From the NCBI GenBank assembly GCA_963169105.1, contig OY720639.1:116953117-117017116 (forward strand): 64,000 bases of DNA, written 5' to 3'. Position numbers and translations under genes: made by a program. Below, in pieces: positions 34,560 through 46,544 of the stretch. The notes below the pieces were generated by a model that worked only from the letters and a program-made list of their open reading frames with translations, was not told the DNA's origin and did no database searches. This DNA is from Ceriagrion tenellum. Its lineage: Eukaryota; Arthropoda; Insecta; Odonata; Coenagrionidae. The stretch's first letter is position 1; each line of letters starts with the position of its first letter.

Positions 34560-35100
34560 AGTTGATTTCAAAGTCGTCTCTGCCACCACTCGGAGAGACT
34601 CGTGGGAAAGCAGGATAGGGGGAGCTACGGAAGGGTAGAGAAGTGGAGGAAGAAAGGAGACCGAGAGAATGCGAGGCTGCGAGAGAGAAGTCCTTTTCCA
34701 CTGTTGAGGTATGGGCCGGAGGTTGCATTCCAATGCATAGCCTCCATAACTCACCTTTTGTTCATGCGGGGAGGGATGGGAGAAGGAGAGGTCCTTCTGA
34801 GTAGGAGACCTTCTTCCTTCCCTTGGGGTGTGCCTGCGTGGGTGTCGAAGGAAGCAGGAGGAGTGGGAGGGTTGAGAAGACGGGGGGGGGGGGTGGAGAA
34901 TAGAAGGGATAGATTGTCGGAAGGGGTGAGAAGGGATGAGGAGATCTGTTCGTTGGGGGGCCGTGATGGGTGCTTATTCTTATTGTGGGGGAGGACTTCT
35001 TGAGGGGAGGGAGGCAGGGGGGAGAAGGGGGGGGGGGATGGAGCGGGTCGAAGAATTAGGAATGGGGAAACGGGTGAAAAGGGGAAGACGGAATGAAAGG
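34560..35100. repeat. polypurine island with long G runs
   Basis: Strongly G/A-rich + strand, with an uninterrupted run of 12 G at 34882-34893 and of 11 G at 35027-35037. Several long open frames on both strands (133 and 135 codons) are low-complexity artefacts. The G runs could form quadruplexes. Confidence 0.75.
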
Positions 35101-35212
35101 ACAAGTTAGGCCAGTCAGAATGAGAGCGGTCTAGCGAGGGAAATATTTGTTTCATCAACTTCGTCAGCAGTTTCCGTATTAATCCGCGAGTAGTGTATCA
35201 ACCGGTGTATTA

Positions 35213-35290
35213 TGGCAGAGAAGCATTTGCAAAATATCTATACCTGGCTTCCAAGCGACAGGGAACCGGTTCAAGTCCATACTCCCTTTA
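35213..35290 (+). mobile_element. tRNA-derived SINE fragment
   Basis: A-box-like TGGCAGAGAAGCATTTGC (35213-35230) and B-box-like CCGGTTCAAGTCC (35266-35278) at near-tRNA spacing. No cloverleaf closes and the body was not traced. Confidence 0.5.
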
Positions 35291-38200
35291 AATCGATAAA
35301 TATTCGATTGGCATAATGGCATACTCACCGGGCACGAAAGTAACCTGTATTTCTTTCGCAACTACATTTTATCATTTCAAATTTCCATGAGAAGGAGCAT
35401 TTTGCTAATTTTTAGTTGATTTTAGGTATCGTTTATGTGTAGGGAACACTGTAGGGTAGCCTTTGTTCAGCAAAAAATTATATTCTAGTGCAGGTGGGTA
35501 CGTTTTCAATGTGACTAATATTTAATTCTAATCTTTGTTGTCTAATATTTGTTGCGCAAAGAACTAAGTGCTTAAACCCGAAAACTACAACATTGCAAAC
35601 CTTGATCTACTTACTTGCTTCGCATTAACACGGAGGTAAAGAAATAACCAAGTGAATTATATTATTATAACTTATCATCTTTTACATCATAAATTTTCAT
35701 GGTGTAAACCCAAATATTAGAGTTGTATCATTCCATGTGAGCGCATGCGCACGTATCTCACCATTGGCGTACGAAGTATATGTCCCCCTGACAAGGTGGT
35801 CAAATTTCTATAACTTGTACAACAAAGCTGTTTGCGGCAAAGATTTACTCTACAAGCTTAAATTGACGATCTGTAACTTCTATTATTTTGTAATTTCTTA
35901 ATAATGTTCACTTTTATATTTGTCTCATTCACGGAATCCCTATCCCGACACAGTTCCCGCTCTTCTTTTTCCTGAACGTCTTTTTTCTCTCCCTTTCACA
36001 AATTTATGTCATTTCGTGAAGGCATTAATCATTAACTCATGGTCAAAGTATTTGATTCTGGTCTCTAATTCCCGCCATCAATTCCATTCCAAAAGTCTGC
36101 CGTCACCAAAAATTTTCCCCTCTCCGAGATTACGCACTTTTATCTCTATCTGTTCGCTTGAGAACTCCGCCGTGAAAAAATAATAAGCGACAGTCGCCAC
36201 ATAAATCAATCCGTCACGCGCTTTTTGGCCTCCGGTGTTGTCCAATGGGGGCGACCGAACTAAATCGCAAAGCGTGCTTCTCGAGGTCCTTGCGCAGTTA
36301 GAATGCGTCGAAATGTTCAGCCGGCAGTGGTGGGTGACTCTTGGATTTTTTTGAGGAAGCAGGCATTTAAAAAAAATGGTTGAAAGTGAATCGAGTATGG
36401 CCAGGTGGGCATACGTGAAGGTCCCGGGTAGGACGGAAGGGCTCAGAGAATTAAGGGAATAGACTTCTCTTTCTCTCCCTCCCGCCAGCCTCTTCGCCTC
36501 CTACCCCACGACAGCCCTTGTAACCACTCCAGGGCCTTGTTTATTGGATTCCGGAGGTTTCCCTCGGTCTTAATGCGAGAAGAGCAGTCATCCTACCCTT
36601 CTTCCCTCATCTCCGATTCGTCCTTTGCCCTCAGTATTCCACTCTGCACCCCATCTCCTTCCCAGACGAACTTTCAAGGAGCCTTTATCACTCTGGTTAT
36701 AGTATGTTATGTTAACTTGCTTCTGACCTTCCTTTTGACCCTCTATGGACAGAACTATGAAACATCAGCATGAAAAAAATACTACGATTATATTAGTTTT
36801 TTAAAGTGCTATTTAAGCATATTTCAATAAATATAGCAATTGATTTAATAATAACACATATTTCGTAATGTGACGTATTTGTTTGTATACATTTAATTAA
36901 AATTATACTTTACATAATAATATTTACACTAGGCATACTTCAACATTACCTCCATAACGTACATTTTTTTATAACTTTCCCAAATTTTTCGCGATATGAT
37001 ATTCATATGACAGCTGAAACTATTTATTTCAGAGCTCCACCAGGCACGCCATCGACAGTGAATTGCGTTTTAAATTCAAATAGATTGGCAAACCGCTAAA
37101 TGAGGCGCATCTTTCCACACACTTAATCCAAAGCAATACAATATTGTCTAGCGCAGCAACTAAATGAAAAAGCCTCTATGAAAGCAGATATTTAAATGAA
37201 TTTGAAACGTAACAAATTTTACTCTCTCGTCCGTAGAGAGTTAAGGACGCTCCACCGTTAGATGAAGTAAATTGCCAATTTAAATTGCGCCATACTGCGG
37301 TAATTCACGAGCACTTAAAAAAATATGAGAATAAAATTTCTGTACTATTCAAATTTCTGCGTTAATGCTCTTAATATAGTCATACTGTTTCTGCAAAATT
37401 GGCATTTCTGTTATATTTATATAAATACCATGTTACGCCTATCCTCACACTTAACTCTATATTGATATAGGACCAATTTTCGAAAAAAATAGCGCCTTAA
37501 GGTATAATTTCGTCGTTGACATCAAACAGATGATATGCTTTTCTATAATTTTCCAGTGCGTGAATTAAATAACGCATACGTTTGTTATTCTTTGATGAAC
37601 CCACCGAAAATACTGAATGAATTTTAGTCCATCGTTGCCACATTTCACACTTCTGCGACTTAGGCTCGTGGACGTTATGCTAATTATGGCGTAAATGTGG
37701 CAACAGCATTAGGTGAAATATCAGTCGATACACTCGTTCTCGTTTTTCGCTCGTTCAGATTCATAATTACCACTCTCGCCTGGATGCTCAGTTGTCCCTC
37801 GTCTCCCTCCATATAACCAACCAAACAACCTCCAAATCGTCCTTAGCCTTCACAATCCCCCTTCACTCCCCTCCTCTTTATCTGCTCCACTCCCTGGTGA
37901 GCTCTTGAGGACCCCTTCCTCTTTTGCTATCTGTTGTGTACCTTCTCTCCCGTGGCATACCTTTAAGGCTTGCCCCCCGAGCTGCCTCCTCCACAGGAGT
38001 GGTCGGGTTTGGGGGGGGGGGGCGTCTTTGGGAAGAATGGCCCTTTTTTTGGTCGGTTTTTGAAGTGGGATGTTGATTGATTGGCTGGATGATTAATGTC
38101 ACTGCGTCTGATCTATCTCTCGCTCTCTCTCTTATTTCTCTGTGCCTGGCTTCTCCCTTCACTCACCTTCCAAGCCGACGCAACCATTCTCTTCCCCTCG

Positions 38201-39690
38201 CGAGCGTAAAGGGGGTGCTTTGCGGTCTTAATTTCGCCCTGGAGATGAGGATATCCTTTCCCAAGTAAAAAGGACGGAAGTCTTCCTGGGAGGCTCTAAC
38301 TGGAAGACGACCGTCGATAATAGAAGCGTTTGCTTTTGTCGCCGGTGAGCGGCTGCTGAAGGCGGCTCTTCTTCACCTACTAGGTCTTAATTCCGCCCGG
38401 TAGATGAAGATATTTTATAGGCTCACCGAGTGATTAATTTATCTGGGAACTGTCTGGGTGGAGACATAGGTATAATGACGACACGGGGAGTATTTGTGGC
38501 AAGTTTTCTGGGCAAATAATTCTGGAGGTATTCGTAGAATTTATAAAGTGCATCATTTAATAAATAATTGGAGGAGGAGGGCCTTAAAACACATGCAGGT
38601 TCTTTTATTAATCATTTTAATGAATGAGTCTCCACTCTCCTGATGACGAACTTTGGTCTCATAGATGTGATGCCGAAGTCACTTTTACTCCTTATAACTT
38701 GCGACTCCATTATAAATAAATACATCAATTCTCCTTTCCTTTTCGCAGAAAAATAAATCGTATATAATAACTCGTAGATTTTGACATTTAAATCATCGTC
38801 ATTAGGCGAGCTGATGTCTCAATTAGCTCCCTATCCTTTTCTTTGAAAATATTGGCATTCAGAAATCTGACCCGTATTCGTTCGCGATGGGAGCCCCACT
38901 GTCTTATGATAATAGCTAATGTTAAGGGAAAAAATTAGTAAATAAAATATCGTACTCATATGTAGTTGAAAACGAGTATGAAAACCACAAATATTAAATG
39001 GAACTAAGTTCTATGAACAGCATATCAGGAAAGGAAATTCATAGGAGATGCTGGTATGCACACTGAGTGCTAACTAGCCATAGAATCGGTCGTGAATCTG
39101 TGGTGATCATGTTACTGCGATTGTTTTACTATAATATTACATACCTAATACCATATATGATTCAACTGTTTACATGCTTGATTACGCTTTATCTTGGTTT
39201 TCAGCAAAGGCAACTCGTAGGGTTGGGTGCATGCCAGGAAATCTCCGCGTTTTACGCCAGAGGTGAAAATATGACCTTCCATCTGTTGCTGCAACCCCAG
39301 GACTTCGCTTTGTTAATACGACGCCTGCGACTTTCCTTGGAATTTTTATTTCTGATCAAATGGCCAATGTTCCAATCTTTCACTAACATTCACGAGAGGC
39401 AGTTTACTTTGCGCGCGAGTGTTATCCTTTCTCCATTCAAGCGCAGAGATAGCATTCGTCATCGTCCAGCATTTGTTCCGAATGAAAACATTCCTCACAC
39501 GTTTCCTTTTTTATATTCGCTTTCTTCGATATCGAGCCCGAAACCTCTCCGTGGGGCTTTCCTATTACGCAGCGCGAATGCATTTTCTTGCATCGCATCT
39601 TGAAAGAGACCAGCTATGGGAAGGCTGTGAATACATCTCCGGGAGAAACTTATTTTTTTCTCGAAGTTCCAAGGAATGAGAAATAAAGGC
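35291..39690. other. anonymous non-coding stretch
   Basis: AT-rich background with a C/T-rich patch (about 36470-36660), a second (37790-37930) and a pure run of 12 G at 38011-38022. The frame 39067-39603 stays open for 179 codons without low-complexity bias but starts with GTG, shows no domain and overlaps a minus-strand frame. It is the best candidate for an unrecognised exon, at low confidence. Confidence 0.45.
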
Positions 39691-39699
39691 AAAAAGGGA

Positions 39700-39760
39700 A
39701 TACCTCCGGTTCAAATCGTGGCCGGGGACGAAGCCCATTTCGTCCCTCGCGAGCATCCAT
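39700..39760 (+). mobile_element. possible SINE fragment
   Basis: Only a B-box-like TCCGGTTCAAATCGTGG (39706-39722) is visible, followed by GGGACGAAGCCCATTTCGTC, which could fold as a short hairpin. No A box was found, so the call is tentative. Confidence 0.3.
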
Positions 39761-40346
39761 TGGCCGATGCGGCGTGTAACGCGTTTTGCATGCCCTCGGA
39801 CACAAGAGGAGCGGCGTGAGCCAACACGGACCCGGGCTCGGCACCGTGTCGGTCGTTATGGAAGCCACAAAAGGGCTAATGAGCAGTGTCAGACGAAAAG
39901 GTTGCCGGGAGAGTTTGAGATAGCATCTCTCGGTACGCGTAAGAGCATTGGCGAGGAATTGGAGGAGGGGGGTTGGTACTGAATAAGGAGGGCGGAGCTT
40001 AGGTACATACGCACACCGTGGGTCGTCCTGGTCTGATAGACGTCTGAGGCGGCAGGTATGCATCAGGCCGGAGCCACTCTTATAAGTTGTCGCCGGGGTT
40101 TTATCGTCCTCTCTTGCCTCCTGCTATTCCTGGCCGTCCTCCTCACTTCCACTCTCTCCCGTATCTCATTCATGGACGCATAACGCTTGTGGAATTGCTC
40201 TAAGGAGTGATAGGTCGCTCTCAGGAGACTAAGTTATAGCCTTATCCTTCCTCGGCTGCGACTTATCAGGAAGACTAAGCCTCCAGCACTAAGGTGTAGA
40301 CTGAACGCAAGAATATCTATTTCGCGGAGTTTGTATCGGATTAGGA

Positions 40347-40461
40347 TAGCTTGCTTGGTGATGCACCTGGCCTTCACTCCTGAATTATGGTCGGGGTTTG
40401 AACCTTGATTTAGATGATTTTTTGATGATGATTGATGATTTTGATGATGTTAAATGATTTT
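40347..40461 (+). mobile_element. tRNA-derived SINE with GATGAT-rich tail
   Basis: The A-box region GCTTGGTGATGCACCTGG (40353-40370) and B-box-like TCGGGGTTTGAACCTTG (40391-40407) form a clear tRNA-like head. It is followed directly by a degenerate TGATGATT repeat (40412-40461), as in SINEs with simple-repeat 3' tails. There is little or no body between head and tail, so it may be a short or internally deleted copy. Confidence 0.6.
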
Positions 40462-40940
40462 TTCATGGTGAATGCCCACAAATTTGTATATATATTGTTT
40501 TAAGGAGATTGGGGTTGATAAAGCGTATAACAGGAAAGCCTACAGGATATAGAGGTAATTACAGGTCTTACTTAGTCTTTATACGACTTAATTCGAGTGC
40601 GTCACAGGTGTTTAGGTCTTGAGAAAGATACATTCAAACCGCATACCATAGAAAACATGAAAGAGAAGCACGCTTTGTGTTAAAAACTGTTAAGAGAGAG
40701 CAGTAAGTTTGCAAATGGTATTGGAAGGGCAAAGCTGTGGGCCACTAAAGACACGGGATGTTTCAAGTTGGGCCAAGGTTACTGGAAAAATTCAATTTAA
40801 CAAAAAAATCATATGAGAACAGAAGATAACTTTTTCCTTTAAATGCCTCTAAAGAACTGGTTAAGAAAAAATTAGAGTTCTACAATATGCTAAAGCTTGA
40901 CAAATATAAATACGTGCTCGCCAAAAAACGAATTGTATTA

Positions 40941-41060
40941 TCCCTTGAGAATGGCACGAAAGTGTTGAAACCGGACGGTCTTATACCAATTAAAGTTTGT
41001 GTGGATTAGACGAAGTGATCTTATTTCATCTCAATATGATATCAAAATTCCACAAAGTAA
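40941..41060 (+). mobile_element. decayed ribozyme-bearing element
   Basis: CUUGAGA (40944-40950) stands where CUGANGA is expected. It is followed by stem II GGCAC (40953-40957), loop GAAA, GUGUU (40962-40966), then GAAA (40967-40970), stem III CCG-GA-CGG and UC (40979-40980). Stem II holds with two G-U pairs. The first box is damaged and stem I does not pair. Downstream, AAATTCCACAAAG (41046-41058) recalls the sequence near 18490 in another element of this kind. Confidence 0.45.
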
Positions 41061-41853
41061 GCTCGAAAACCATTGGAGATTGACATACTTATATTAATTC
41101 TTCCGACGCATACTTTCTGGCTACCTCAGATGCGCAGCAAGAGACTACCGAGCCACACCTCAATCTTTGTCCCTTTTTTGACACAATTCGTTCATTCTAT
41201 TCAGTGTTTCATTACTAATGTTTTAACACTCCCCTTGGGGCAACTCACAGGGTAAAATTCAGCTGTAGGATACTCCTCTCATCAATTCCTATTTCCTTAC
41301 TCCTGTAATTCTTGTACCCAGGCACTCGACCAGCGCAAACTTCCATCCAATCATTTCCCTAGTTCGTTTTTCTTCTCTTCCGTCTTCCAATTATCACGTA
41401 TTTTTTAATCCCATTATAATTCAATGTACAAGTTAGAATCCTTTAGTTTGCCCCATTCTGCATATAGCCTTAGGTTAAATGCAGCCACAGAGTGTAATGT
41501 GGTTTATAATATTGATTGCCTACCTATTGTCTAGGCTAGGTTGCTTTTTAACTTACATTTTACACAATATAGAGCTCTCAACTGGTACTCCAAGGCAGCA
41601 AAAATACAATTTGACTGCTAATATGTACAAAATATTTCAGTTTTGGGTAGAGAACGATATTTTTCCTGTACCTAAACTGTCAGAATATCTCCGCTTTTAT
41701 CTATGCAGGAACAGTTATACTTCAATTGTATGAGACAATTTTCTGAATAATATTTCTCGAATTTATTTTTTCTTTGCGGATTCTCTAACTTAACTTTCAT
41801 TTTTGGATAAACTCCACTTTCTCAGGCGAGATATCGTAGAACAGCATAATGAG
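41061..41853. other. anonymous non-coding stretch
   Basis: AT-rich, with two short open frames lacking any domain. No repeat was recognised. Confidence 0.5.
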
Positions 41854-41901
41854 TAATGAAGCTCAAAAAATTTCGTACTGTCTACTAATTTTTATTTCAC
41901 C

Positions 41902-41948
41902 TCTTGCTACACGTGTTTCGACTGACTAGCAGTCATCATCAGGCAAAA
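41902..41948 (-). ncRNA. hammerhead-like ribozyme, mirrored copy
   Basis: This is the mirror image of the motif at 41973-42019, with identical boxes: CUGAUGA, extra U, GACUG-CUAGU-CAGUC, GAAA, CACGUG, UA. Its stem I 5' strand falls partly in the spacer, giving UUUGC against GCAAG, still five pairs with one G-U. Catalytic residues are intact. Confidence 0.75.
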
Positions 41949-41972
41949 CCATCAGCAGGCATCACCAGGCAG

Positions 41973-42019
41973 TCTTGCCTGATGATGACTGCTAGTCAGT
42001 CGAAACACGTGTAGCAAGA
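41973..42019 (+). ncRNA. hammerhead-like ribozyme, best copy in window
   Basis: Stem I UCUUGC (41973-41978) pairs perfectly with GCAAGA (42014-42019). Next come CUGAUGA (41979-41985), an extra U (41986), stem II GACUG (41987-41991) with loop CUAGU and CAGUC (41997-42001), GAAA (42002-42005), the palindrome CACGUG (42006-42011), U42012 and A42013, the predicted cleavage site. Stem I is open-ended, so this is type I. The loop-less palindromic stem III could form only between two copies, as described for Penelope-like and retrozyme hammerheads. An extra base after A9 is tolerated in some natural hammerheads, for example one viroid ribozyme. Confidence 0.8.
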
Positions 42020-42067
42020 GGTGAAATAAAAATTAGTAGACAGTACGAAATCTTTTGAGCTTCATTA

Positions 42068-43916
42068 CTTTTTTCCTTTTTGGCTATCATTGGTCAATCT
42101 TGTCTAGTCATCCAATTCATTATCCCCTCATAATTTCTTCGTAATCGTAACTTTCATAAGCAATTGACATGTGATTCACTCTTCAATAAAAACTCCATGT
42201 GGCTCTTCCAATTGTTTTGTTCATCATTTTTTGTGGCTGTAATTTGCATAGAATGTTGATTGCCGAAAACTGCATGCATTATGAATCAACTTTCGGTGGG
42301 ATAGGACAATTTTTCTTCATGTCATTTTGGGGGTTTTCTTCAACCCATAATAAAGACCCGTTCAACAAAATTGATTTTTATTTTCAAATTGAAGCTTTTG
42401 AAAGCTATATAACTAGTACTAAAACTGCTGTATGTTTTACTGATCACAGAAGATAGCAATGTATATATTAAAATGCCTTTAACTTCCCTAATTACTCACA
42501 CGTTGGAGACTCCTTAAACACAAAAGATATTTTTTACATTTCCATAAATGCGTGTCACTGTGAGGAATGTATTTAGACTTCAAAATAAATGATAGAACAT
42601 TAAATAACACACTATTACTTTTTTGACGCGATATGTGAGTAGGATTATCTACTTTCTTTTAAAACGATGTCTCTTCAGAGTGCAAAGTCGTACCATATTC
42701 CATGGGAAACGGCCTCCATTTTTTAGGAAACATCTCAAAGTTTTGGCGATAAGTGGCCGATACTTTATATGATTTGAAAAATGAGATTTTTTTTCTTCAA
42801 ATGAAGCCAAAATTAGTTGACTTTTATGCATTGTGTAATCTCGCTCAAGCTATCGTAATGCATTGCATTTGCAGGTGTCTCATACTGCCTTTTTCACCTT
42901 ATAATTCATCCTCTTCGCTTGTCTCGTCCTTTCCATCCACCACTGCGTACCAACAGCCATCAGCCCTCCTACCTTCCTATCTCATCCCGAACCCCCCCTC
43001 CCCTAGGTTTGTTCTCCTCTGTCCCCCTCACCCCTTCGGACTCGGACCCCAATCCCCTCCCCCTTGTTCTTCCACCCCCGCCCCCACCCACTCCCAGCTC
43101 ACCTGCTTCTCTGAAACCCCCTCCCCTGTCTCTATGCACCCCACCATTGTTCATAAAGGGCTGGAGTATTTTTTTATTTCGATATCTTCTTCCTTTTTTT
43201 ATTTTTCTCCGCCCGACCTCCGCCTCCTCCTTGAAGGCACACGGAACGAAAACCCAGCGGGGGTGTCTCCTTGATACTTGTCACTCATCCTTTGAGGGGG
43301 ATCCGGGAGAGATATTCCTCCTACCTGAGTCGTGTCGTGATGGCCTTTCTCCCTTTTAAACTTGGCTCCGTTCCCTCCCACTCCCCCTAGTCCCCTCCGT
43401 CTTCCCTCTTCACAACGAATCCCTGCTTATTCTTTCATCTTAAGCCTTCCCGATGGTGATGGTGAATAATTCAAAGATCATGCGCCTGCGAAGGGTTTAA
43501 GTGGCGGAGCAGCCGCGGTGGGTAGGTAGGAGGCCGCTCGCTTGCCGCTGCGTCTAGTTTTATCGCCGATGAAAACAAGGTTGGGTGGACGGCGCGTTGC
43601 CCTACACCAGCGCTTGTCATTTGTTTAGTCACCCTGGGATTTCGTTCCAACGTCGGCGTAATTTATCGGTCGGTATTTCTTCCTGAGAGGCACAATTATT
43701 ATCCGGCTGGTGTGGGACGGATGTGTTGTGTGCATGCGGTTTCGTTGAAAGTGATATATTTTCCATTAGACGGTACTTGATAGCAATATAATAATGCCAT
43801 AAAAAGTGGGCCTTTTAGATTTTACCGAAGAAAATGGGGAAGTTAAGTCAATCGCACTGGGTGTTACGGGGTTTAATGGCATCTTCATTTAATCGAAAGT
43901 GAACAAATTGTACATA
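42068..43916. other. non-coding stretch with a pyrimidine island
   Basis: About 42890-43140 and 43300-43420 are C/T-rich and hold the long frames 42753-43274 and 42919-43359, both low-complexity. The rest is AT-rich with no recognised repeat. Confidence 0.55.
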
Positions 43917-43945
43917 GTGATGACGCAGGAGCGTTGAAACACCTG
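43917..43945 (+). ncRNA. decayed ribozyme-like motif
   Basis: GUGAUGA (43917-43923), a short CGC-AGGA-GCG hairpin (43924-43933), UU, then GAAA (43936-43939) follow the family order. C3 is replaced by G and nothing after GAAA forms a stem III, so it is at best a relic. Confidence 0.35.
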
Positions 43946-46540
43946 CCGTTGGTTTTTTATTCGAATTAACGTTAGGACAGCAATGGAATCTCTTTTCACT
44001 CATAGGTAAGTTACAATATTTTTATGGTAGAAAACAGTGATGCAGGAGAATTGAATTTTGCACGAGCATTTGCTCCAATTCCTACTCATTGAATGCGTAC
44101 TTGATTGCTGTTTGAAAGCTTTGAGTAAATCAACTTATCCCTTTTTTATTCCTCAACTATAACACATGAGTTAAAAACCTTCCTTCCTCTTCCGATTATA
44201 TCTCAGTTGAAATGTTATTCTAGCACTACCGACCCGACTGGACAAAAAGGATTAGTCTAGCCTTAAATTAATTATCTACATACTTTAGTTTTTTCCAGTG
44301 CTCTCAACACGCAAATTGTTATAAGAATTGGTCGATTTTTAGAATAAATTTGACTAATAAATTTCCTTAAGTCTAACATGAACTCGAATGTTCTTCCTCT
44401 ATAATTTATAAATAGCAGATTACTATAATAGGTGTTGCATTTGTTGAAAGATTGAAAATGAGTGATGGCACTTAGGCGTTATTTGAACGATAAATTATAA
44501 TGCATTCGCTAATTCATTAGACATTTCATTGCTAAATCATTAGACATGCACGATACTCGCTGCTATTATATTACAAGGAAATTGTGATAAATACGCTTCA
44601 TCAGTGATATCATTCCTGAAATCAAGCTTCGTCACACTTTTGCGGATACTTTGCAGGGAACAAAAACTCTCCACTATAAAGCAGAATAATATAGCGTCTT
44701 TCTCTCGTTATATCAATGCCTCTGGAAGAGCACAAATCAGACCAGAGGCAATAATTTTCTGCGGGCACTCACTTTAACCCCTCGTCAGACACACTGGTCA
44801 CTTGTGAGTCGGAAAAGGCAATCGCGGGAAAGCAATTAAAAGCGGTTTTATTTCCGAACGCGTCCACGAGTGCACCTCGCCCGTCAAATAACAGTTGAGG
44901 GTGCGGTCGGACCACGTATCCAGCCGTCGCCACGGACCGCCCCGTGGCCAACCTCCCTCCTCTTCCATGGGCGCAACTGCTTCCTTGGAAGACCTCCTCT
45001 CTTCCAGACGGCCCTGTTTCCCTTCCCATGCAATCCGGACCACGTATTTCCCAACCGAACCCTCCACACGTCCAGCCACGATCGGGTTTTGTTGGAGGAA
45101 GAGAGATGGGTGGGATGTGTCTGATGTTGAAATGGGGAGAACTGGAGGGAATGGGGGGGAGGAGGTAGGGAGAGAGACGAGACAAAAGACACCACTTCCA
45201 TAGTTATTCATTTAACTTTTTCTCTTCCCTTCGGACATTGGTATGCATCTCGATGTTTAGCAGCCTTGCATGCGTTTGTGTTTTTTTTCTTTATTCCATG
45301 CCGTATCCTCGCGTATTTTTCCTCGTTCTCTTTCCCTCGTTCTCTCGGCTAAAGCAAGGAGTCGCCAGAAAAGAGGAGAGGGTCTGTCTCTCCCTCGGCT
45401 AAAGGGCAGCCTCCCAGTTTTTCTCCCCCGTGTTGGTGGTGGTTGACTTACGACCTGAGTGAGACAGATTAATGTCTCACGCGACTGACTCCTTGCCTTC
45501 CGTCCCTCCCTCCTCCACTCCCCGCTTCTCTCCCCTCCCAATTCTCTTCCTCCCTTATTCCTTCTTTCATCTCCCCTCCGTCTCCTCCCATTCTCCTCCC
45601 GTTCGATTCTTCCTTCTCCCTCCTCTTTGCTTCGTCTATTCCTCCCATAATTCTCCCCGCCGGAACCTATTACCGTACTATATCAGACTGCCTTCCTCCT
45701 CTCTTTCCCTTAAGTTGTGTCGTGATCCAAAGGTTTCCTGGTACAACGATACAACCGTTCGGGAATTCCTTCCGTTTCCTACTACCTTTAATTCATTGAA
45801 CGTGAATTTGGTGTGAGAGGAAGAAATTTGACTTTTTAGGTATTCATTTTCCTTTGATTCACCGATTTCACGCGTTTGAAGGGAAAATTGATTGCCGAAA
45901 AATTTACCCCTTCCACTGCAAAGAGTACCGCTCGTTTTCCGATGGTGTTTACAACACATTATTTCGGGAAATGACTCATATTTGAGTATTAAAACATTTC
46001 GTCATGAGGAAGGGCGGTACTTCAATATAAAGTATAGCTGAGAACAAATTTTCACCAGAAGAACAAGGTGGGGCGAAGTTGACGAATGTTTCAGGTTATG
46101 TAGAGCTTAAAATAATGGCAAGATAGTGTCTTATAAATCAATCAAACAGCAATTACAATATCAGTTTCCTGCGTAAACCAAAATGTTTGCTATGACCTCT
46201 GCCGCGATTTTCTTCATGTGCTTTATTTTTTATCTGAACCGAACGAAAACCCGTGGTGTTCTCAAATGTTGAGAAAGTAAAAAGGGTGTGGGAAACATAG
46301 ACGGTCACGCTGTAAAATTGGAGGGTATACGTTTTGCAAGTTGAGTTTTACTTTTTCCACTGCATCTACTTCTAATGGTTCACTTCATGCTTTGACGAGG
46401 GAGGCGTTCATTTTTCACCGGACTGGAGTGTGTTGCGGCGGTTCGATTACACCGCGGTGTAATGGCCTCAAAGAGGACGCACTTGGGTATTCCTGGGACG
46501 CCCTCCGCTACTTTTCGGCAGCACGTTTTTAAGTGACACC
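43946..46540. other. non-coding stretch with purine and pyrimidine patches
   Basis: 44860-45190 is GC-richer and open in up to five frames at once on both strands. 45480-45720 is C/T-rich with a 114-codon low-complexity frame. No domain, RNA gene or transposon was recognised. Confidence 0.5.
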
Positions 46541-46544
46541 ACAC

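Larger units (their letters stand above)
41854..42067. mobile_element. foldback element with 93-bp arms, one mismatch
   Basis: The arms 41854-41946 and 41975-42067 are reverse complements over 93 bases with a single mismatch. A 28-base spacer (41947-41974) separates them and contains two ATCA(G/C)CAGGC units. The near identity implies a very recent duplication-inversion or gene conversion between arms. Each arm carries a complete hammerhead-like motif facing away from the spacer. There is no coding potential. No target-site duplication is obvious. A transcript through it would form a long RNA hairpin that competes with ribozyme folding and could feed small-RNA production. Confidence 0.9.
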
